A DNA stretch of 64,000 nucleotides from Natronomonas aquatica (lineage in GTDB: Archaea > Halobacteriota > Halobacteria > Halobacteriales > Haloarculaceae), in contig NZ_JAHLKM010000003.1 of the NCBI RefSeq assembly GCF_024449025.1, positions 1-64,000 of the forward strand, given 5' to 3'. The translations under genes and the position numbers were made by a program. The notes beneath the pieces are model-generated. The model saw only the letters and a program-made list of their open reading frames with translations, did no database searches and was not told the DNA's origin. Position 1 is the first letter of the stretch. Each line of letters starts with the position of its first letter. Shown piece after piece: positions 24,721 to 34,398 of this stretch.

Positions 24721-26982
24721 ATGGGAATCGACGAGGATTCACTGGAGTATCACCGGATCGATCCGCCGGGGAAGATCGAGATATCGACGACGAAGCCCAC
24801 GAACACCCAGCGTGACCTCTCGTTGGCGTACTCGCCGGGCGTGGCGGCGCCCTGCAGCGCCATCGACGAGAACCCCGAGGATGCCTACACGTACACGGCG
24901 AAGGGGAACATGGTGGGAGTGGTCTCGAACGGGTCGGCCGTGTTGGGGCTCGGCGACATCGGTGCCCAGGCCTCGAAACCCGTCATGGAGGGGAAAGGGG
25001 TGCTGTTCAAACGTTTCGCCGACATCGACGTCTTCGACATCGAACTCGACCAGGAGGACCCCGAGGCGATCGTCGACTCGGTCAGCGCGATGGAGCCAAC
25101 GTTCGGCGGGATCAACTTAGAGGACATCAAGGCGCCCGAGTGTTTCGAGATCGAGTCGCGGCTCCGCGAGGAGATGGACGTGCCGGTGTTTCACGACGAC
25201 CAACACGGGACGGCGATCATCTCGGGGGCGGCGCTTTTGAACGCCGTCGAGATCGCCGGCAAGTCCCTCTCGGACATCGAGGTCGTCTTTTCCGGTGCCG
25301 GTGCCTCGGCCATCTCGACGGGGCGGTTCTACGTCTCGCTTGGTGTCGATCCCGACAACATCACGATGTGTGATTCCACCGGGATCATCACCGAATCCCG
25401 CGCCGAATCGGGCGATATCAACGAGTTCAAAGAGGAGTTCGCCACCGAGGGCCCGGGCGGGACGCTCGCGGACGCCATGGAGGGGGCGGACGTGCTGGTG
25501 GGACTGTCGGCGGGCGGGATCGTCGACGAGGAGATGGTCCGGGGGATGGCGGCCGATCCGATCGTCTTCGCGATGGCGAACCCGGATCCCGAGATCGGCT
25601 ACGAGCAGGCGAAGGCGGCCCGCGACGACACGGTGATCATGGCGACGGGCCGGTCGGACTACCCGAACCAGGTCAACAACGTCCTCGGGTTCCCCTTCAT
25701 TTTCCGGGGTGCGCTGGACGTCCGGGCCACGGAGATCAACGAGGCGATGAAGATCGCCGCCGCCGAGGCGCTTGCGGAACTCGCAAAACAGGACGTCCCC
25801 GACGCGGTCGTGAAGGCCTACGGCGACCAGCCGTTGCAGTTCGGCCCCGAGTACATCATCCCGAAACCGCTCGATCCGCGGGTCCTCTTCGAACTCGCGC
25901 CGGCGGTCGCCGAGGCGGCTATCGAAAGCGGCTGTGCCCGGACGGAGATCGATCTGGAGGCGTACGCCGAAAAGCTCGAAGCCCGGCTCGGGAAATCGCG
26001 GGAGATGATGCGAGTGGTGTTGAACAAGGCGAAAAGCGACCCCAAGCGGCTGGTACTCGCGGAGGGCGACGACGAGAAGATGATCCGTGCCGCCTACCAG
26101 CTCGTCGATCAGGGCATCGCGGAACCCGTCCTCGTCGGGGATCGCGAGGAGGTCTGGGCGCACATCGAGAGCCTCGGGCTGGATTTCGACCCCGAGATCG
26201 TCGACCCCGAGGAGGGCAACCTCGAGCCCTACGCCGAGCGGCTCTACGAGCTTCGACGGCGCAAGGGCGTCACCCGGCGGGAAGCCGAGGAACTCATCGA
26301 GGACGGCAACTACCTGGGGAGCGTGATGGTCGAGATGGGCGACGCCGACGCCATGCTCACCGGTCTGATGCACCACTACCCCTCGGCGCTGCGGCCGCCG
26401 CTGCAGGTCGTCGGCACCGATCCCGAATCCGAGTACGCCGCGGGGGTGTACATGCTGACGTTCAAAAACCGGGTGATCTTCATCGCCGACGCGACGGTCA
26501 ACCAAAACCCCGACGAGGACGTCCTCACCGAGGTGACAAAGCAGACGGCCGACCTCGCCCGCCGGTTCAACGTCGAGCCCCGGGCGGCTTTGCTCTCGTA
26601 TTCGGATTTCGGCAGCGTCGACAACGAGAAAACCCGGATGCCGCGCGAGGCGGCCCGCCGGCTCCGGGAGGATTCGGCCATCGACTTCCCGGTCGACGGC
26701 GAGATGCAGGCCGACACCGCCGTCGTCGAGGACATCCTCGGTGGGACCTACGGGTTCTCCGAGCTCGACGGTCCGGCGAACGTGTTGGTGTTCCCCAACC
26801 TGGAGGCGGGCAACATCGCGTACAAACTGCTCCAGCGGCTCGGCGGCGCCGAGGCGATCGGGCCGATGCTCGTCGGCATGGACAAACCCGTCCACGTGCT
26901 ACAGCGCGGCGACGAGGTCAAAGACATCGTCAACCTCGCCGGCGTCGCCGTCGTCGACGCACAGACGCAGGCGGACGATTGA
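24721..26982 (+). CDS. maeB: NADP-dependent malic enzyme, MaeB type
   Basis: A 753-residue two-domain protein. Residues 1-425 form the malic enzyme ([53 protein letters not shown], the NAD(P)-binding fold), which decarboxylates malate to pyruvate. Residues 430-753 are a phosphotransacetylase-like domain ([47 protein letters not shown]); in MaeB proteins this part binds acetyl-CoA and is regulatory, without transferase activity. Normal length. It supplies pyruvate and NADPH. Confidence 0.95.
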   Translation: MGIDEDSLEYHRIDPPGKIEISTTKPTNTQRDLSLAYSPGVAAPCSAIDENPEDAYTYTAKGNMVGVVSNGSAVLGLGDIGAQASKPVMEGKGVLFKRFADIDVFDIELDQEDPEAIVDSVSAMEPTFGGINLEDIKAPECFEIESRLREEMDVPVFHDDQHGTAIISGAALLNAVEIAGKSLSDIEVVFSGAGASAISTGRFYVSLGVDPDNITMCDSTGIITESRAESGDINEFKEEFATEGPGGTLADAMEGADVLVGLSAGGIVDEEMVRGMAADPIVFAMANPDPEIGYEQAKAARDDTVIMATGRSDYPNQVNNVLGFPFIFRGALDVRATEINEAMKIAAAEALAELAKQDVPDAVVKAYGDQPLQFGPEYIIPKPLDPRVLFELAPAVAEAAIESGCARTEIDLEAYAEKLEARLGKSREMMRVVLNKAKSDPKRLVLAEGDDEKMIRAAYQLVDQGIAEPVLVGDREEVWAHIESLGLDFDPEIVDPEEGNLEPYAERLYELRRRKGVTRREAEELIEDGNYLGSVMVEMGDADAMLTGLMHHYPSALRPPLQVVGTDPESEYAAGVYMLTFKNRVIFIADATVNQNPDEDVLTEVTKQTADLARRFNVEPRAALLSYSDFGSVDNEKTRMPREAARRLREDSAIDFPVDGEMQADTAVVEDILGGTYGFSELDGPANVLVFPNLEAGNIAYKLLQRLGGAEAIGPMLVGMDKPVHVLQRGDEVKDIVNLAGVAVVDAQTQADD

Positions 26983-27040
26983 TCGGTCGTATCGCGTACG
27001 GCTGATCGTCCGCGTTCGATTCTGAGGCGCCCGACGGCGC

Positions 27041-28564
27041 TCACATGAAATCGGACAGCCCCGCCTGTCCGTCATCTCCATCGTCTCCCTCGTCCCCGTT
27101 GTCCCCCTTCTCGTCGCTTTCGTCGGCCGTCGCTTCGTCTCCACGGTCGGCCCCCTCCCCGCGTTCGTCGGTCCCTTCGTCTGTCGTTCCGGCCCCGGTG
27201 CCGAACTCGGCGAGCGTGCCCGCCCCGCCGTTTTCCCCGGCGTCGTCGGAATCGCCGTCTCCGGCCGATTCGGGATCGGACGGTTCGGCCGGTGCGAACG
27301 CCCCGCCGGAGTGTTCGATGGCCGCCTCCTCCCGCCGTTCGGCCGCCTCGGCGACGATCCCTTCGACCTTGTTGGTCGTCTTTCCGGACCCTGTAATAAA
27401 CGAGACGTGTTCGGCCTCCAGATCGTAGCGGGTGACCATCCGCACCGTCAACTCGCGGTTGCGACAGTGGTGTGTCATCGCGGCGAGATACGGCATGATC
27501 TCCCGGCGGGCCGTCGCCGTCGAGACGCCCGCCCGTTCGGCGATCCGTTCGGCGATGTAATCCCGCGTCGAGTCCCGCGCGGAACGGTACGGCGCGCCAC
27601 CGTACCGCGTCCACCCGCCCCGATCGGTTCGGCGGACGGCGGCGACCCCGGCGGCGACGTTGTCGGTCGCGTACCGCCAGTAGGTGTAGTTCTGTGTCGC
27701 GCGCACCCGCCCGAGCCACACGTCGGCGTTCGCCAGGTGTTCGTAGGCGTCGGCCAACTCGTCGTCAGCGTAGACCTTCGGGACCTTGTCCTCGATCCAC
27801 TGCAGGAGATCGTCGGGCGTCTCGTCGGTGCTGTATGCGGTCGAAAGCGCCTCTTCGGCCGATTCCTCCTTGAGGACCGCATCGAGAAACTCGAAGATGT
27901 CGGCCGTCCGATCGCGTTCGCCCTCGCTGCCCTCGGCGGCGACGCGGCCGTCCTGTACCCGCGACTGGAGATCCTTGATGGCGCCCCGGAGGTCGCCGCG
28001 GTTGGCCTCGGCGATCCGTTTTAAGACGTCCTCCTCGAAGGCGACGCCCTCCTGTCGACAGATGTCCCTGAGCACCGGCACGACCGACCGCGCCGAGACG
28101 TCGCGGAACTCGATCTCCTGACAGGCGCTCCGGAGCCCGCGAGACATCCCGTAGTAGTCGTTGGCGATGAGGACGATCGGCTGGGTCGCGTCCTTCACCA
28201 GCCGGGTCATCGCCGCCGCCCCGCCCCGGTCTTTGTGCTGATGGAGGCTGTCGGCCTCGTCGAGGACGATCAACTGTCGACCCCCCTCGAGCGTCGAGTT
28301 CGCCGCGGCCCGCCCCGCGAACCGCTCGATCTCGTCTCTGGTGCGCGCATCGGAGGCGTTCATCTCGAACACCGGCCAGCCCATGTCGGCGGCGAGCGCG
28401 TGGGCCGCGGAGGTCTTGCCGACGCCCGGCGAGCCGTGGACGACGACCGCCTCCCCGTGGTCGTCCCAGGTCTCGGCCCACTCCTTCAGGGCGTCGCGGG
28501 CCTTGTCGTTGCCGCGGACCTCCGAGAGCGTCGACGGCCGATACTTTTCGGTCCAGTCTGCCAT
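27041..28564 (-). CDS. rfcL: replication factor C large subunit
   Basis: A 507-residue clamp-loader subunit. MADWTEKYRPSTLSEVRGN is the family opening; VVHGSPGVGKTSAAH is Walker A; LIVLDEADSLHQ is Walker B; the AAA+ module runs to about residue 210. The last 100 residues are an Asp/Glu/Gly-rich acidic linker ending in QAGLSDFM, a PCNA-interaction (PIP)-like peptide. The start is set at 28564; the open frame continues 51 codons upstream into larC's promoter region. It loads PCNA onto DNA together with the small subunit, which is not in the window. Confidence 0.95.
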   Translation of the reverse strand: MADWTEKYRPSTLSEVRGNDKARDALKEWAETWDDHGEAVVVHGSPGVGKTSAAHALAADMGWPVFEMNASDARTRDEIERFAGRAAANSTLEGGRQLIVLDEADSLHQHKDRGGAAAMTRLVKDATQPIVLIANDYYGMSRGLRSACQEIEFRDVSARSVVPVLRDICRQEGVAFEEDVLKRIAEANRGDLRGAIKDLQSRVQDGRVAAEGSEGERDRTADIFEFLDAVLKEESAEEALSTAYSTDETPDDLLQWIEDKVPKVYADDELADAYEHLANADVWLGRVRATQNYTYWRYATDNVAAGVAAVRRTDRGGWTRYGGAPYRSARDSTRDYIAERIAERAGVSTATARREIMPYLAAMTHHCRNRELTVRMVTRYDLEAEHVSFITGSGKTTNKVEGIVAEAAERREEAAIEHSGGAFAPAEPSDPESAGDGDSDDAGENGGAGTLAEFGTGAGTTDEGTDERGEGADRGDEATADESDEKGDNGDEGDDGDDGQAGLSDFM

Positions 28565-28715
28565 TACCGGGGGAAGGGGCGAGCCGAGTTTAGTGGTTGC
28601 GGACGGGACGTCCCGGCGTCGCCGGTCGTCCCCTGTTCGCCCGCCCTGCCCGTCCGACCGTCCCTGTCCGCCTCCGACCGCGCCCTTTTTCGCGGCGGCG
28701 ACCCGAACGGTCGGC

Positions 28716-30083
28716 ATGCGAACGCTCGCCTTCGACGGCCGGACCGGCGCCAGCGGCGATATGATCCTCGCCGCGCTCGTCGCCGCCGGCGCCGATTCCG
28801 ACGTTCTCGCCCCCGTCGAGGACGCCCTCGACGTCGAGTACCGGATCGGTGAGACGACGAGAAAGGGGATCGAAGCGACGACGGTCGACGTGTTGTTGGC
28901 CGGAGACGACGGGACCGGCAGCGACGGCCACAGCCACGATCACAGCCACGAGCACGACGAGGAGGACCATACGCACGAACATGGGGACGAACCCGCCCAC
29001 GATCACAGCCACACCCACAACCACAGCCACACCCACGACGGCGACCGGGAGCACGCCGAGGGAGGCGGCCCGAACCGGACCTACGCCGAGTGCCGCGAGA
29101 TCGTCGCCGGGATGGATCTCCCGGCTTCGGTCGAATCCGACGCGACCGCCATCTTCCGGTTGCTCGGGGAGGCCGAGGCCCGCGTCCACGGAACCGACCT
29201 CGAGGAGACCCACTTCCACGAGGTCGGGGCCGACGATGCGATCGCCGATATCGTCGGCGCGGCGCTGCTACTCGAGGATCTCGACGTCGATCGGGTCATG
29301 ACGACGCCGGTCGCCGCCGGCGGCGGCGAGGTCTCGATGAGCCACGGGATCTATCCGGTTCCGGCGCCGGCGGTCTCGTACATCGTGGCGGCGGCGTCGT
29401 GGTCCCTTACCGGCGGGCCGATCGAGACAGAGCTTCTGACGCCTACCGGCGCGGCGATACTCGCCCACGTCGCCGACGGCGTCGACTCGTTGCCGCCGCT
29501 GTCGGTGGCGTCGGTCGGCTACGGGGCCGGAGACAAGTTCTTCGAGGACCGCCCGAACGTGCTCAAAGCGACCGTCGGCGAGGCCGCCGGACGTCTCCTC
29601 GGGGACGACATCCGGATGCTCGAGACCAACGTCGACGACGCGACCCCGGAGACGCTCGGGGCGCTTCAGGAACGGCTCGCCGACGCCGGCGCACGCGACG
29701 TGACGGTCCTCCCGGCGACGATGAAGAAATCCCGCCCCGGCCACCTGATAAAGGTCGTCGTCAAACCCGAAGACGTCGACGCTGTCGCGAGGTTGCTCGC
29801 GGCCGAGACGGGGACGCTCGGGGTCCGGGAGACGGCGACCCGGCATCGCTGGATCGCGGATCGCTCCTTCGGGACGGTCGAACTCGCCGTCGACGGCGAC
29901 ACCTACGAGGTGGCGGTCAAGACCGCGGCCGACGACGCGGGCGAGGTCTACGACGTCAGCGCCGAGTACGACGACGCTCTGGCGGTCGCCGAGCGGACGG
30001 GGCTGCCGGTCAGGGACGTCCTGCGGCGGGCCGAGACAGCCTATCGGGAGCGGAACCACGACCGGAAGTCCGACCGGGAGTGA
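28716..30083 (+). CDS. larC: LarC nickel insertion protein with His-rich insert
   Basis: A 455-residue LarC homologue, which inserts nickel into the pincer cofactor of lactate racemase LarA. MRTLAFDGRTGASGDMILAAL, EETHFHEVGADDAIADIVG, SHGIYPVPAPAV, and DDIRMLETNVDDATPETLG are the conserved blocks. Residues 70-115 are a His/Asp/Glu-rich insert (many H-x-H units) that likely stores metal. It is a single frame, unlike the frameshifted LarC1/LarC2 of Lactobacillus. larA, larB and larE are not in the window. Nickel may be passed to another enzyme. Confidence 0.9.
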   Translation: MRTLAFDGRTGASGDMILAALVAAGADSDVLAPVEDALDVEYRIGETTRKGIEATTVDVLLAGDDGTGSDGHSHDHSHEHDEEDHTHEHGDEPAHDHSHTHNHSHTHDGDREHAEGGGPNRTYAECREIVAGMDLPASVESDATAIFRLLGEAEARVHGTDLEETHFHEVGADDAIADIVGAALLLEDLDVDRVMTTPVAAGGGEVSMSHGIYPVPAPAVSYIVAAASWSLTGGPIETELLTPTGAAILAHVADGVDSLPPLSVASVGYGAGDKFFEDRPNVLKATVGEAAGRLLGDDIRMLETNVDDATPETLGALQERLADAGARDVTVLPATMKKSRPGHLIKVVVKPEDVDAVARLLAAETGTLGVRETATRHRWIADRSFGTVELAVDGDTYEVAVKTAADDAGEVYDVSAEYDDALAVAERTGLPVRDVLRRAETAYRERNHDRKSDRE

Positions 30084-30122
30084 TCGGAACGGGCCGCATC
30101 CCCCGGCCTTCTGTATCTAATA

Positions 30123-30440
30123 TCACTCGCCGTCCCAACTGAGGACGTACTCGAAGCCGAAAGCGTCGGCTCGTCGCCCGGTTCGCCCACGACGACGATT
30201 TCGAGGTTTCGATAGTTCGACGCGAAAAGCGTCTCGACGCCCTCGTCGATCACGTCGGCATCGCGGTATGCCGGGACGATCGCCGCGATCCGGGCGCACT
30301 CGAGGAGACGCGCGTCGTGATCGCGCCCGCCGTAGACATCCCGGACGAGCATGACGCCGCTGAGCGTCACGAGAAACGAAAAGACGATGCCGGTCGGGGC
30401 CGCCTCGCTGCTCTGTAACCGCCGTACACCACCCCGTGGC
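30123..30440 (-). pseudogene. remnant of a family 2 glycosyltransferase
   Basis: One frame gives TGIVFSFLVTLSGVMLVRDVY (a membrane helix) and RIAAIVPAYRDADVIDEGVE, then FASNYRNLEIVVVGEPGDEP, the start of a GT2 nucleotide-sugar binding domain. The rest of the domain, including the DxD and QxxRW regions, is missing. A different frame then reads FGFEYVLSWDGE to a stop at 30123-30125, which looks like the original C-terminus, so an internal deletion with frameshift is likely. No clear ATG is present. It lies between larC and a divergent DUF3179 gene. Confidence 0.6.
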
Positions 30441-30471
30441 GCTTTTGTTCGCCCTCCCGTCACGTCCCCGT

Positions 30472-31581
30472 ATGAAACGCCGGCGGTTCCTCGGGCTGAC
30501 GGCGGCCGCCGTGTCGAGCGCCGGCTGTGTCGTCGGGTACCGAAACGACGGCGGGGAAAACGAGGCGGCCGCCGATCCCCTTTCGGACGTGGATCTGCCG
30601 GTCCCGTCCGGCGAGATGGAGACCCCGCTCCCGCAGGACGGGATCCCCGCGATCGTCGAGCCGGCGTTCGCTCCCGACTGGAGCGGGCTCGATCCCGAGG
30701 GAATCGAGGACCCGACGCTGCCGGACGAAACGGCCGTCGTCGGCGTCGAACGCGACGGCGCAGCCCGGGCGTATCCCCTCCGGGTCCTCGATTGGCACGA
30801 GGTCGTCAACGACCACTTCGGGGGGCCGATCGCGGTGACCTACTGTGTGCTGTGCGGAAGCAGCGTCGTCATCGAGCGTGTCGTCGCCGGCGACCCGACG
30901 ATCTTCGGCGTCTCGGGGCGGCTCTGGCGGAAGAACCTCGTGTTGTACGACGCGGCGACCGAGAGCCTCTGGAGTCAGATATACGCGACCGCGATCCGGG
31001 GGCCACAGACCGGCTCGCGGCTCGATACCGTCCGCTCGACGCTGTCGTCGTGGGGAGAGTGGCGGCGGACACACCCGGATACGGCGGTGTTGCTCCCGCC
31101 ACCCCGTTCGGAGGTCATCGGCGGCGGCCGGGGACGGTTCCCCTACTTCAGATCGAAGTACAGCTACCGGGATGAACTGCAGCTCGTCGGGTTCGATCCG
31201 GACGGGGAACCGAGCGTGCGAACGATGGTCGTCGGCGTCTCCGACGGGACGGTGACGCGGGCCTATCCGTTCGATATCGTCAGTGAGCGTGACGTCCTCA
31301 TGGACACGGTCGGCGAGCGTCCCGTCGTGGTCGCGGTCACACCCGACGGGACGCTCGTTGCCTACGATCGGCGCCTCGAGGGCCGCGAGCGCGCGGCAAC
31401 CCCCGCCGGCGAACGGTATTTCGAACTGGCCGGCTCGCGGTTCGAACGCTCGACGGGCGTGGCGGTCGACGGCCCTCACGCGGGGACCCGCCTCGAACGG
31501 GCCAACGAGTACCCGCCGATGTTCTGGCGCGGGTGGTCGAACTTCCGCCCCGACACGACGGTGTACGGGTACGGAGAGTGA
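30472..31581 (+). CDS. DUF3179 domain Tat lipoprotein
   Basis: A 369-residue exported protein. MKRRRFLGLTAAAVSSAGC has a twin-arginine motif and a lipobox Cys at 19. The body is DUF3179: VVGVERDGAARAYPLRVLDWHEVVND, then AVTYCVLCGSSVVIER with CxxC, FGVSGRLWRKNLVLYD, and TVTRAYPFDIV. The CxxC with nearby His suggests metal or redox chemistry at the cell surface, but function is unknown. The ATG at 30472 is used instead of an upstream GTG since the signal peptide begins there. Tandem repeats overlap its stop codon. Confidence 0.88.
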   Translation: MKRRRFLGLTAAAVSSAGCVVGYRNDGGENEAAADPLSDVDLPVPSGEMETPLPQDGIPAIVEPAFAPDWSGLDPEGIEDPTLPDETAVVGVERDGAARAYPLRVLDWHEVVNDHFGGPIAVTYCVLCGSSVVIERVVAGDPTIFGVSGRLWRKNLVLYDAATESLWSQIYATAIRGPQTGSRLDTVRSTLSSWGEWRRTHPDTAVLLPPPRSEVIGGGRGRFPYFRSKYSYRDELQLVGFDPDGEPSVRTMVVGVSDGTVTRAYPFDIVSERDVLMDTVGERPVVVAVTPDGTLVAYDRRLEGRERAATPAGERYFELAGSRFERSTGVAVDGPHAGTRLERANEYPPMFWRGWSNFRPDTTVYGYGE

Positions 31582-31626
31582 TACTGATACGGGGAGTGAT
31601 ACTGATACGGGGAGTGATACTGACAC
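31577..31626. repeat. 18-bp tandem repeat over the DUF3179 stop codon
   Basis: The unit AGTGATACTGATACGGGG occurs twice in full (31577-31594, 31595-31612) and again in part (31613-31626). The stop codon of the DUF3179 gene lies in the first copy. The units are lower in G+C than the surroundings. Confidence 0.8.
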
Positions 31627-31648
31627 CGCTACTGGAACTGATCGGAGA

Positions 31649-32386
31649 TCACTCCACCGAAAGCGACGTTTCGCCCCGATAGACGTACCGCATCTCGAGG
31701 CCGCGGTCGTCCTCGGGCGGGTCGGCCGGAAGCGATCGGAGTTCACCGGGGCCGGGCCGGGCCGTCAGCCCGATCGCGGCGGCGTCGACGACGGCCTCGA
31801 TCGGGATCGGATGGCCGGCCGTCGCCTCGGCGACCGACTGGACCGTCGGCGGCGCGTCCCGGTCGAACTCCGCCAGCGTACGCATCCGCTCGGCGTAGCC
31901 ACCGGCGACGTCGGGGGGATCCCCCATCGGCTCGCCGGCGAAGGCCAGATAGCAGACTTCGGGATGGGCCTCGACGAACACCGGTCGGGCCTCGTCGATC
32001 GCGTCGAGGAACTCGTCGACTGCGGCCGTCCGGGTCGCAGACTCGAAGGACCTCCGGGAAAGCTCGCGGCCGGTTTTCCGTTCGTGGACCCGGGCAGCCG
32101 TCCGGTAGCGTTGCTTTCTGGCGGCCTCACGGACCGGCGCCGGAACGATCGCGTCGCTTCGCTCGCCCAGCAGTTTTCGGGCGGCCCGCTCGTTCGGCCG
32201 GGGGGCCGTCGTCGATCCGAGCCCGACCGGCACGTCGACGGCGATCCGGGCGGCCGTCTCCTCGTAGCGCGTCCACAGCTCGCCGACGCCGTCGAGGACC
32301 GCCGTGTGCTCGTAGCCCTCGGCCGTGTAGGCGACCGCGAGCCAGACGCCATCCCGAGCGACGGCGCCGACGTAGTAATCGCTCAC
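31649..32386 (-). CDS. DUF429 family protein
   Basis: A 245-residue DUF429 protein, a family with an RNase H-like fold. MSDYYVGAVARDGVWLAVAY is the first strand pair with its Asp, ARIAVDVPVGL gives another acidic strand, and VFVEAHPEVCYLAFAGEPMG is the signature mid-region. Nuclease activity is predicted for the family but not shown here. Single gene, same direction as the antiporter downstream. Confidence 0.82.
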   Translation of the reverse strand: MSDYYVGAVARDGVWLAVAYTAEGYEHTAVLDGVGELWTRYEETAARIAVDVPVGLGSTTAPRPNERAARKLLGERSDAIVPAPVREAARKQRYRTAARVHERKTGRELSRRSFESATRTAAVDEFLDAIDEARPVFVEAHPEVCYLAFAGEPMGDPPDVAGGYAERMRTLAEFDRDAPPTVQSVAEATAGHPIPIEAVVDAAAIGLTARPGPGELRSLPADPPEDDRGLEMRYVYRGETSLSVE

Positions 32387-32462
32387 GGCTACGATCTACC
32401 GCGCCGGCTACGTATGTGTGTCGCCGGCGTCCGACGGGCGGCTAACGTGTGGCTGACGGCCA

Positions 32463-34319
32463 CTACTCGTGAGGATGGAACCGTTCGACCGCCCGTCCGA
32501 CGGCCGTACTGTCACCGATAAAGGTGACGCGGTCGCCGTACTCGAGGACGTCGTCGGCGTCCGGGACCCGGGTTTCGCCGTTGCGTCCGATGACGGCGAC
32601 GATAGCGCCGTCCGGGATGTCCTCGTTGAGTTCGCGGATGCTCCGGCCGACGAGGTGCTCCGCGGTCACCCCGGTCTCTTGGACGTCGTGGCCGTCACCG
32701 AGTTCGTTCATCCAGTGAGCGAGGGCCGGCCGTTCGATCTCGTCGTCGAGGGCGGCCGCGGTCGCCGTCGGTGAGTCGACGGCGGTCACGCCGATGCTTT
32801 CGAACGCCTCGATGTTGTCCGGTTCGTTCACCCGCGAGTACACCGGCCCGATGTCGAACGTGGTGTTGGCGAGCTGGCACGCCAGCAGGTTGATGTCGTC
32901 GTCTCTGGTCGCCGCGACGAACCACTTCGCGTCCTCGATCCCAGCCCGACGCAGCGTCTCCGTATCGCCGCCGTTGCCCTCGTAGACAGTGAGTCCCTCC
33001 GTGCGCGCGCGTTCGATCTGAACGTCGTCGTTCTCGACGACGACGACGTACTCGCCTCTGTTCTCCAGTCGTTTGGCGAGCGTCCGGCCGACCCGACCGC
33101 CGCCGATGATTATTGTACGCATTGGTGATACTCCGAGAAAGTCCCCGATCTGTCGGGCGAGCCCGGCCTCGATCGCGACCGTCGCGAAGATGACGGCGAA
33201 CACCGTCCCGACCAGAAGCTGTCCGGCTTCGATGTTGCCCGCCAACTCGAGTTCGATCGCGAAAAGCGTCGCCACGCTGGCGGGGATGATCCCCCTGGGG
33301 CCGACGCCGGCGATGAACAGCCGTTCGGGCCACGTAAAGCGCTCGACGCCCACGGTCGCGATAACCGCTCCCAGCGGCCGGAACACGAGCATGACTGCGA
33401 GCACGATCGCCACTACGCCGGCCCCGAGCCCGACGATCGCTTCGATGTCGATCAGGGCCGCAAGCGAGATGAACACGAACGAGAGAACGATGAGCGTCGT
33501 GTTCTGTGTGAACTGCTCGATCTCCTCTCTGTTGTCGAGATCGAGGTTCCCGAGTGCGATCCCGCTGGTCGCGGCGGCCGCGATACCGGCCTCGGCCGCG
33601 ACGACCTCGGCGGCCGCGAAGGCTCCGACCGCCGCCGCCAAGACGAGGAACTGAGAGGCCTGTACGTCACGTTGGGGGACGAGATCGCTGTTCAGGAGGT
33701 AGTATATCACGACGGTCGCGAGCACGCCGGCCGCCACCCCGACGCCGAGCCGCCGTAAAAACGAGAGGACGGTCGTGGGGACGCCCAGATCGTCGAGCAA
33801 AAGCGTCTCGAAGATGACCACGGCAACGATCGCGGCGGTCACGTCGTTGACGATGCCCTCGGTCTCCAGGGCGGTGGCGACGTGGTCCCTGACCCGGACG
33901 ACTTCGAGGATCGGCGTGATGACGGTCGGTCCGGTCGCGACGAGCAACGCCCCGATGAGGAGCGCGACCTCCCAGTCGGCCCCCTCGAAGAGCCGGACCG
34001 CCGCGGTCGTCCCCAGGAACATGACGGCGGCGCTGATCGTCACCAGCCGGAACGACACCGTTGAGGCCCCCCGGATCCGTTCGATCCGGAGCGCGAAGGC
34101 GCCCTCGAAGACGATGATCGCCACGCTGAGCCCGACGATGGTCTCGAGGCCGCTCCCGAACGTCTCCAGCGTGATGAGCCCGATCCCTTCCGGCCCCAGC
34201 GCGACGCCGACGAGGAGATAGAACACGACGCTCGGGATCTTCAGCCGGTGGGCGAGCAGCTGTATGGCGAGTCCCGAAACCAGGACGGCCGCGATGACTG
34301 GTAATAGGCTGGCGGACAC
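32463..34319 (-). CDS. cation/proton antiporter (CPA family) with TrkA domains
   Basis: A 618-residue membrane protein: about 12 helices over residues 1-395 (SVVFYLLVGVALGPEGIG, GALLVATGPTVITPIL, GPRGIIPASVATLFAI) form a Na+/H+ exchanger-like core. From about 400 a TrkA-N domain follows, IIIGGGRVGRTLAKRL with the NAD-binding Gly motif, and the last 75 residues are a TrkA-C-like domain (GRSIRELNEDIPDGAIVAVIGR). Such RCK-type parts gate transport in response to nucleotides. The start is the GTG at 34319 (SASLLPVIAAV); a longer frame exists but lacks sense. Confidence 0.9.
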   Translation of the reverse strand: MSASLLPVIAAVLVSGLAIQLLAHRLKIPSVVFYLLVGVALGPEGIGLITLETFGSGLETIVGLSVAIIVFEGAFALRIERIRGASTVSFRLVTISAAVMFLGTTAAVRLFEGADWEVALLIGALLVATGPTVITPILEVVRVRDHVATALETEGIVNDVTAAIVAVVIFETLLLDDLGVPTTVLSFLRRLGVGVAAGVLATVVIYYLLNSDLVPQRDVQASQFLVLAAAVGAFAAAEVVAAEAGIAAAATSGIALGNLDLDNREEIEQFTQNTTLIVLSFVFISLAALIDIEAIVGLGAGVVAIVLAVMLVFRPLGAVIATVGVERFTWPERLFIAGVGPRGIIPASVATLFAIELELAGNIEAGQLLVGTVFAVIFATVAIEAGLARQIGDFLGVSPMRTIIIGGGRVGRTLAKRLENRGEYVVVVENDDVQIERARTEGLTVYEGNGGDTETLRRAGIEDAKWFVAATRDDDINLLACQLANTTFDIGPVYSRVNEPDNIEAFESIGVTAVDSPTATAAALDDEIERPALAHWMNELGDGHDVQETGVTAEHLVGRSIRELNEDIPDGAIVAVIGRNGETRVPDADDVLEYGDRVTFIGDSTAVGRAVERFHPHE

Positions 34320-34398
34320 GTATGATCCGATTACAGGTTCGAAGGTAGTTATGTGCTTGTGTATCCGACCCGAGTTGACCGACGCGCACCCGGTCTGT

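Noticed and set aside
25117..26895. A 592-codon frame antisense to the malic enzyme
   Set aside because: Typical antisense frame in GC-rich haloarchaeal DNA; the plus strand has clear malic enzyme motifs.
28981..29060. Repeated CAC/CAT-rich units in larC as a possible CRISPR-like repeat
   Set aside because: They encode the in-frame His-rich insert and lack regular spacers; no CRISPR array was seen anywhere in the window.
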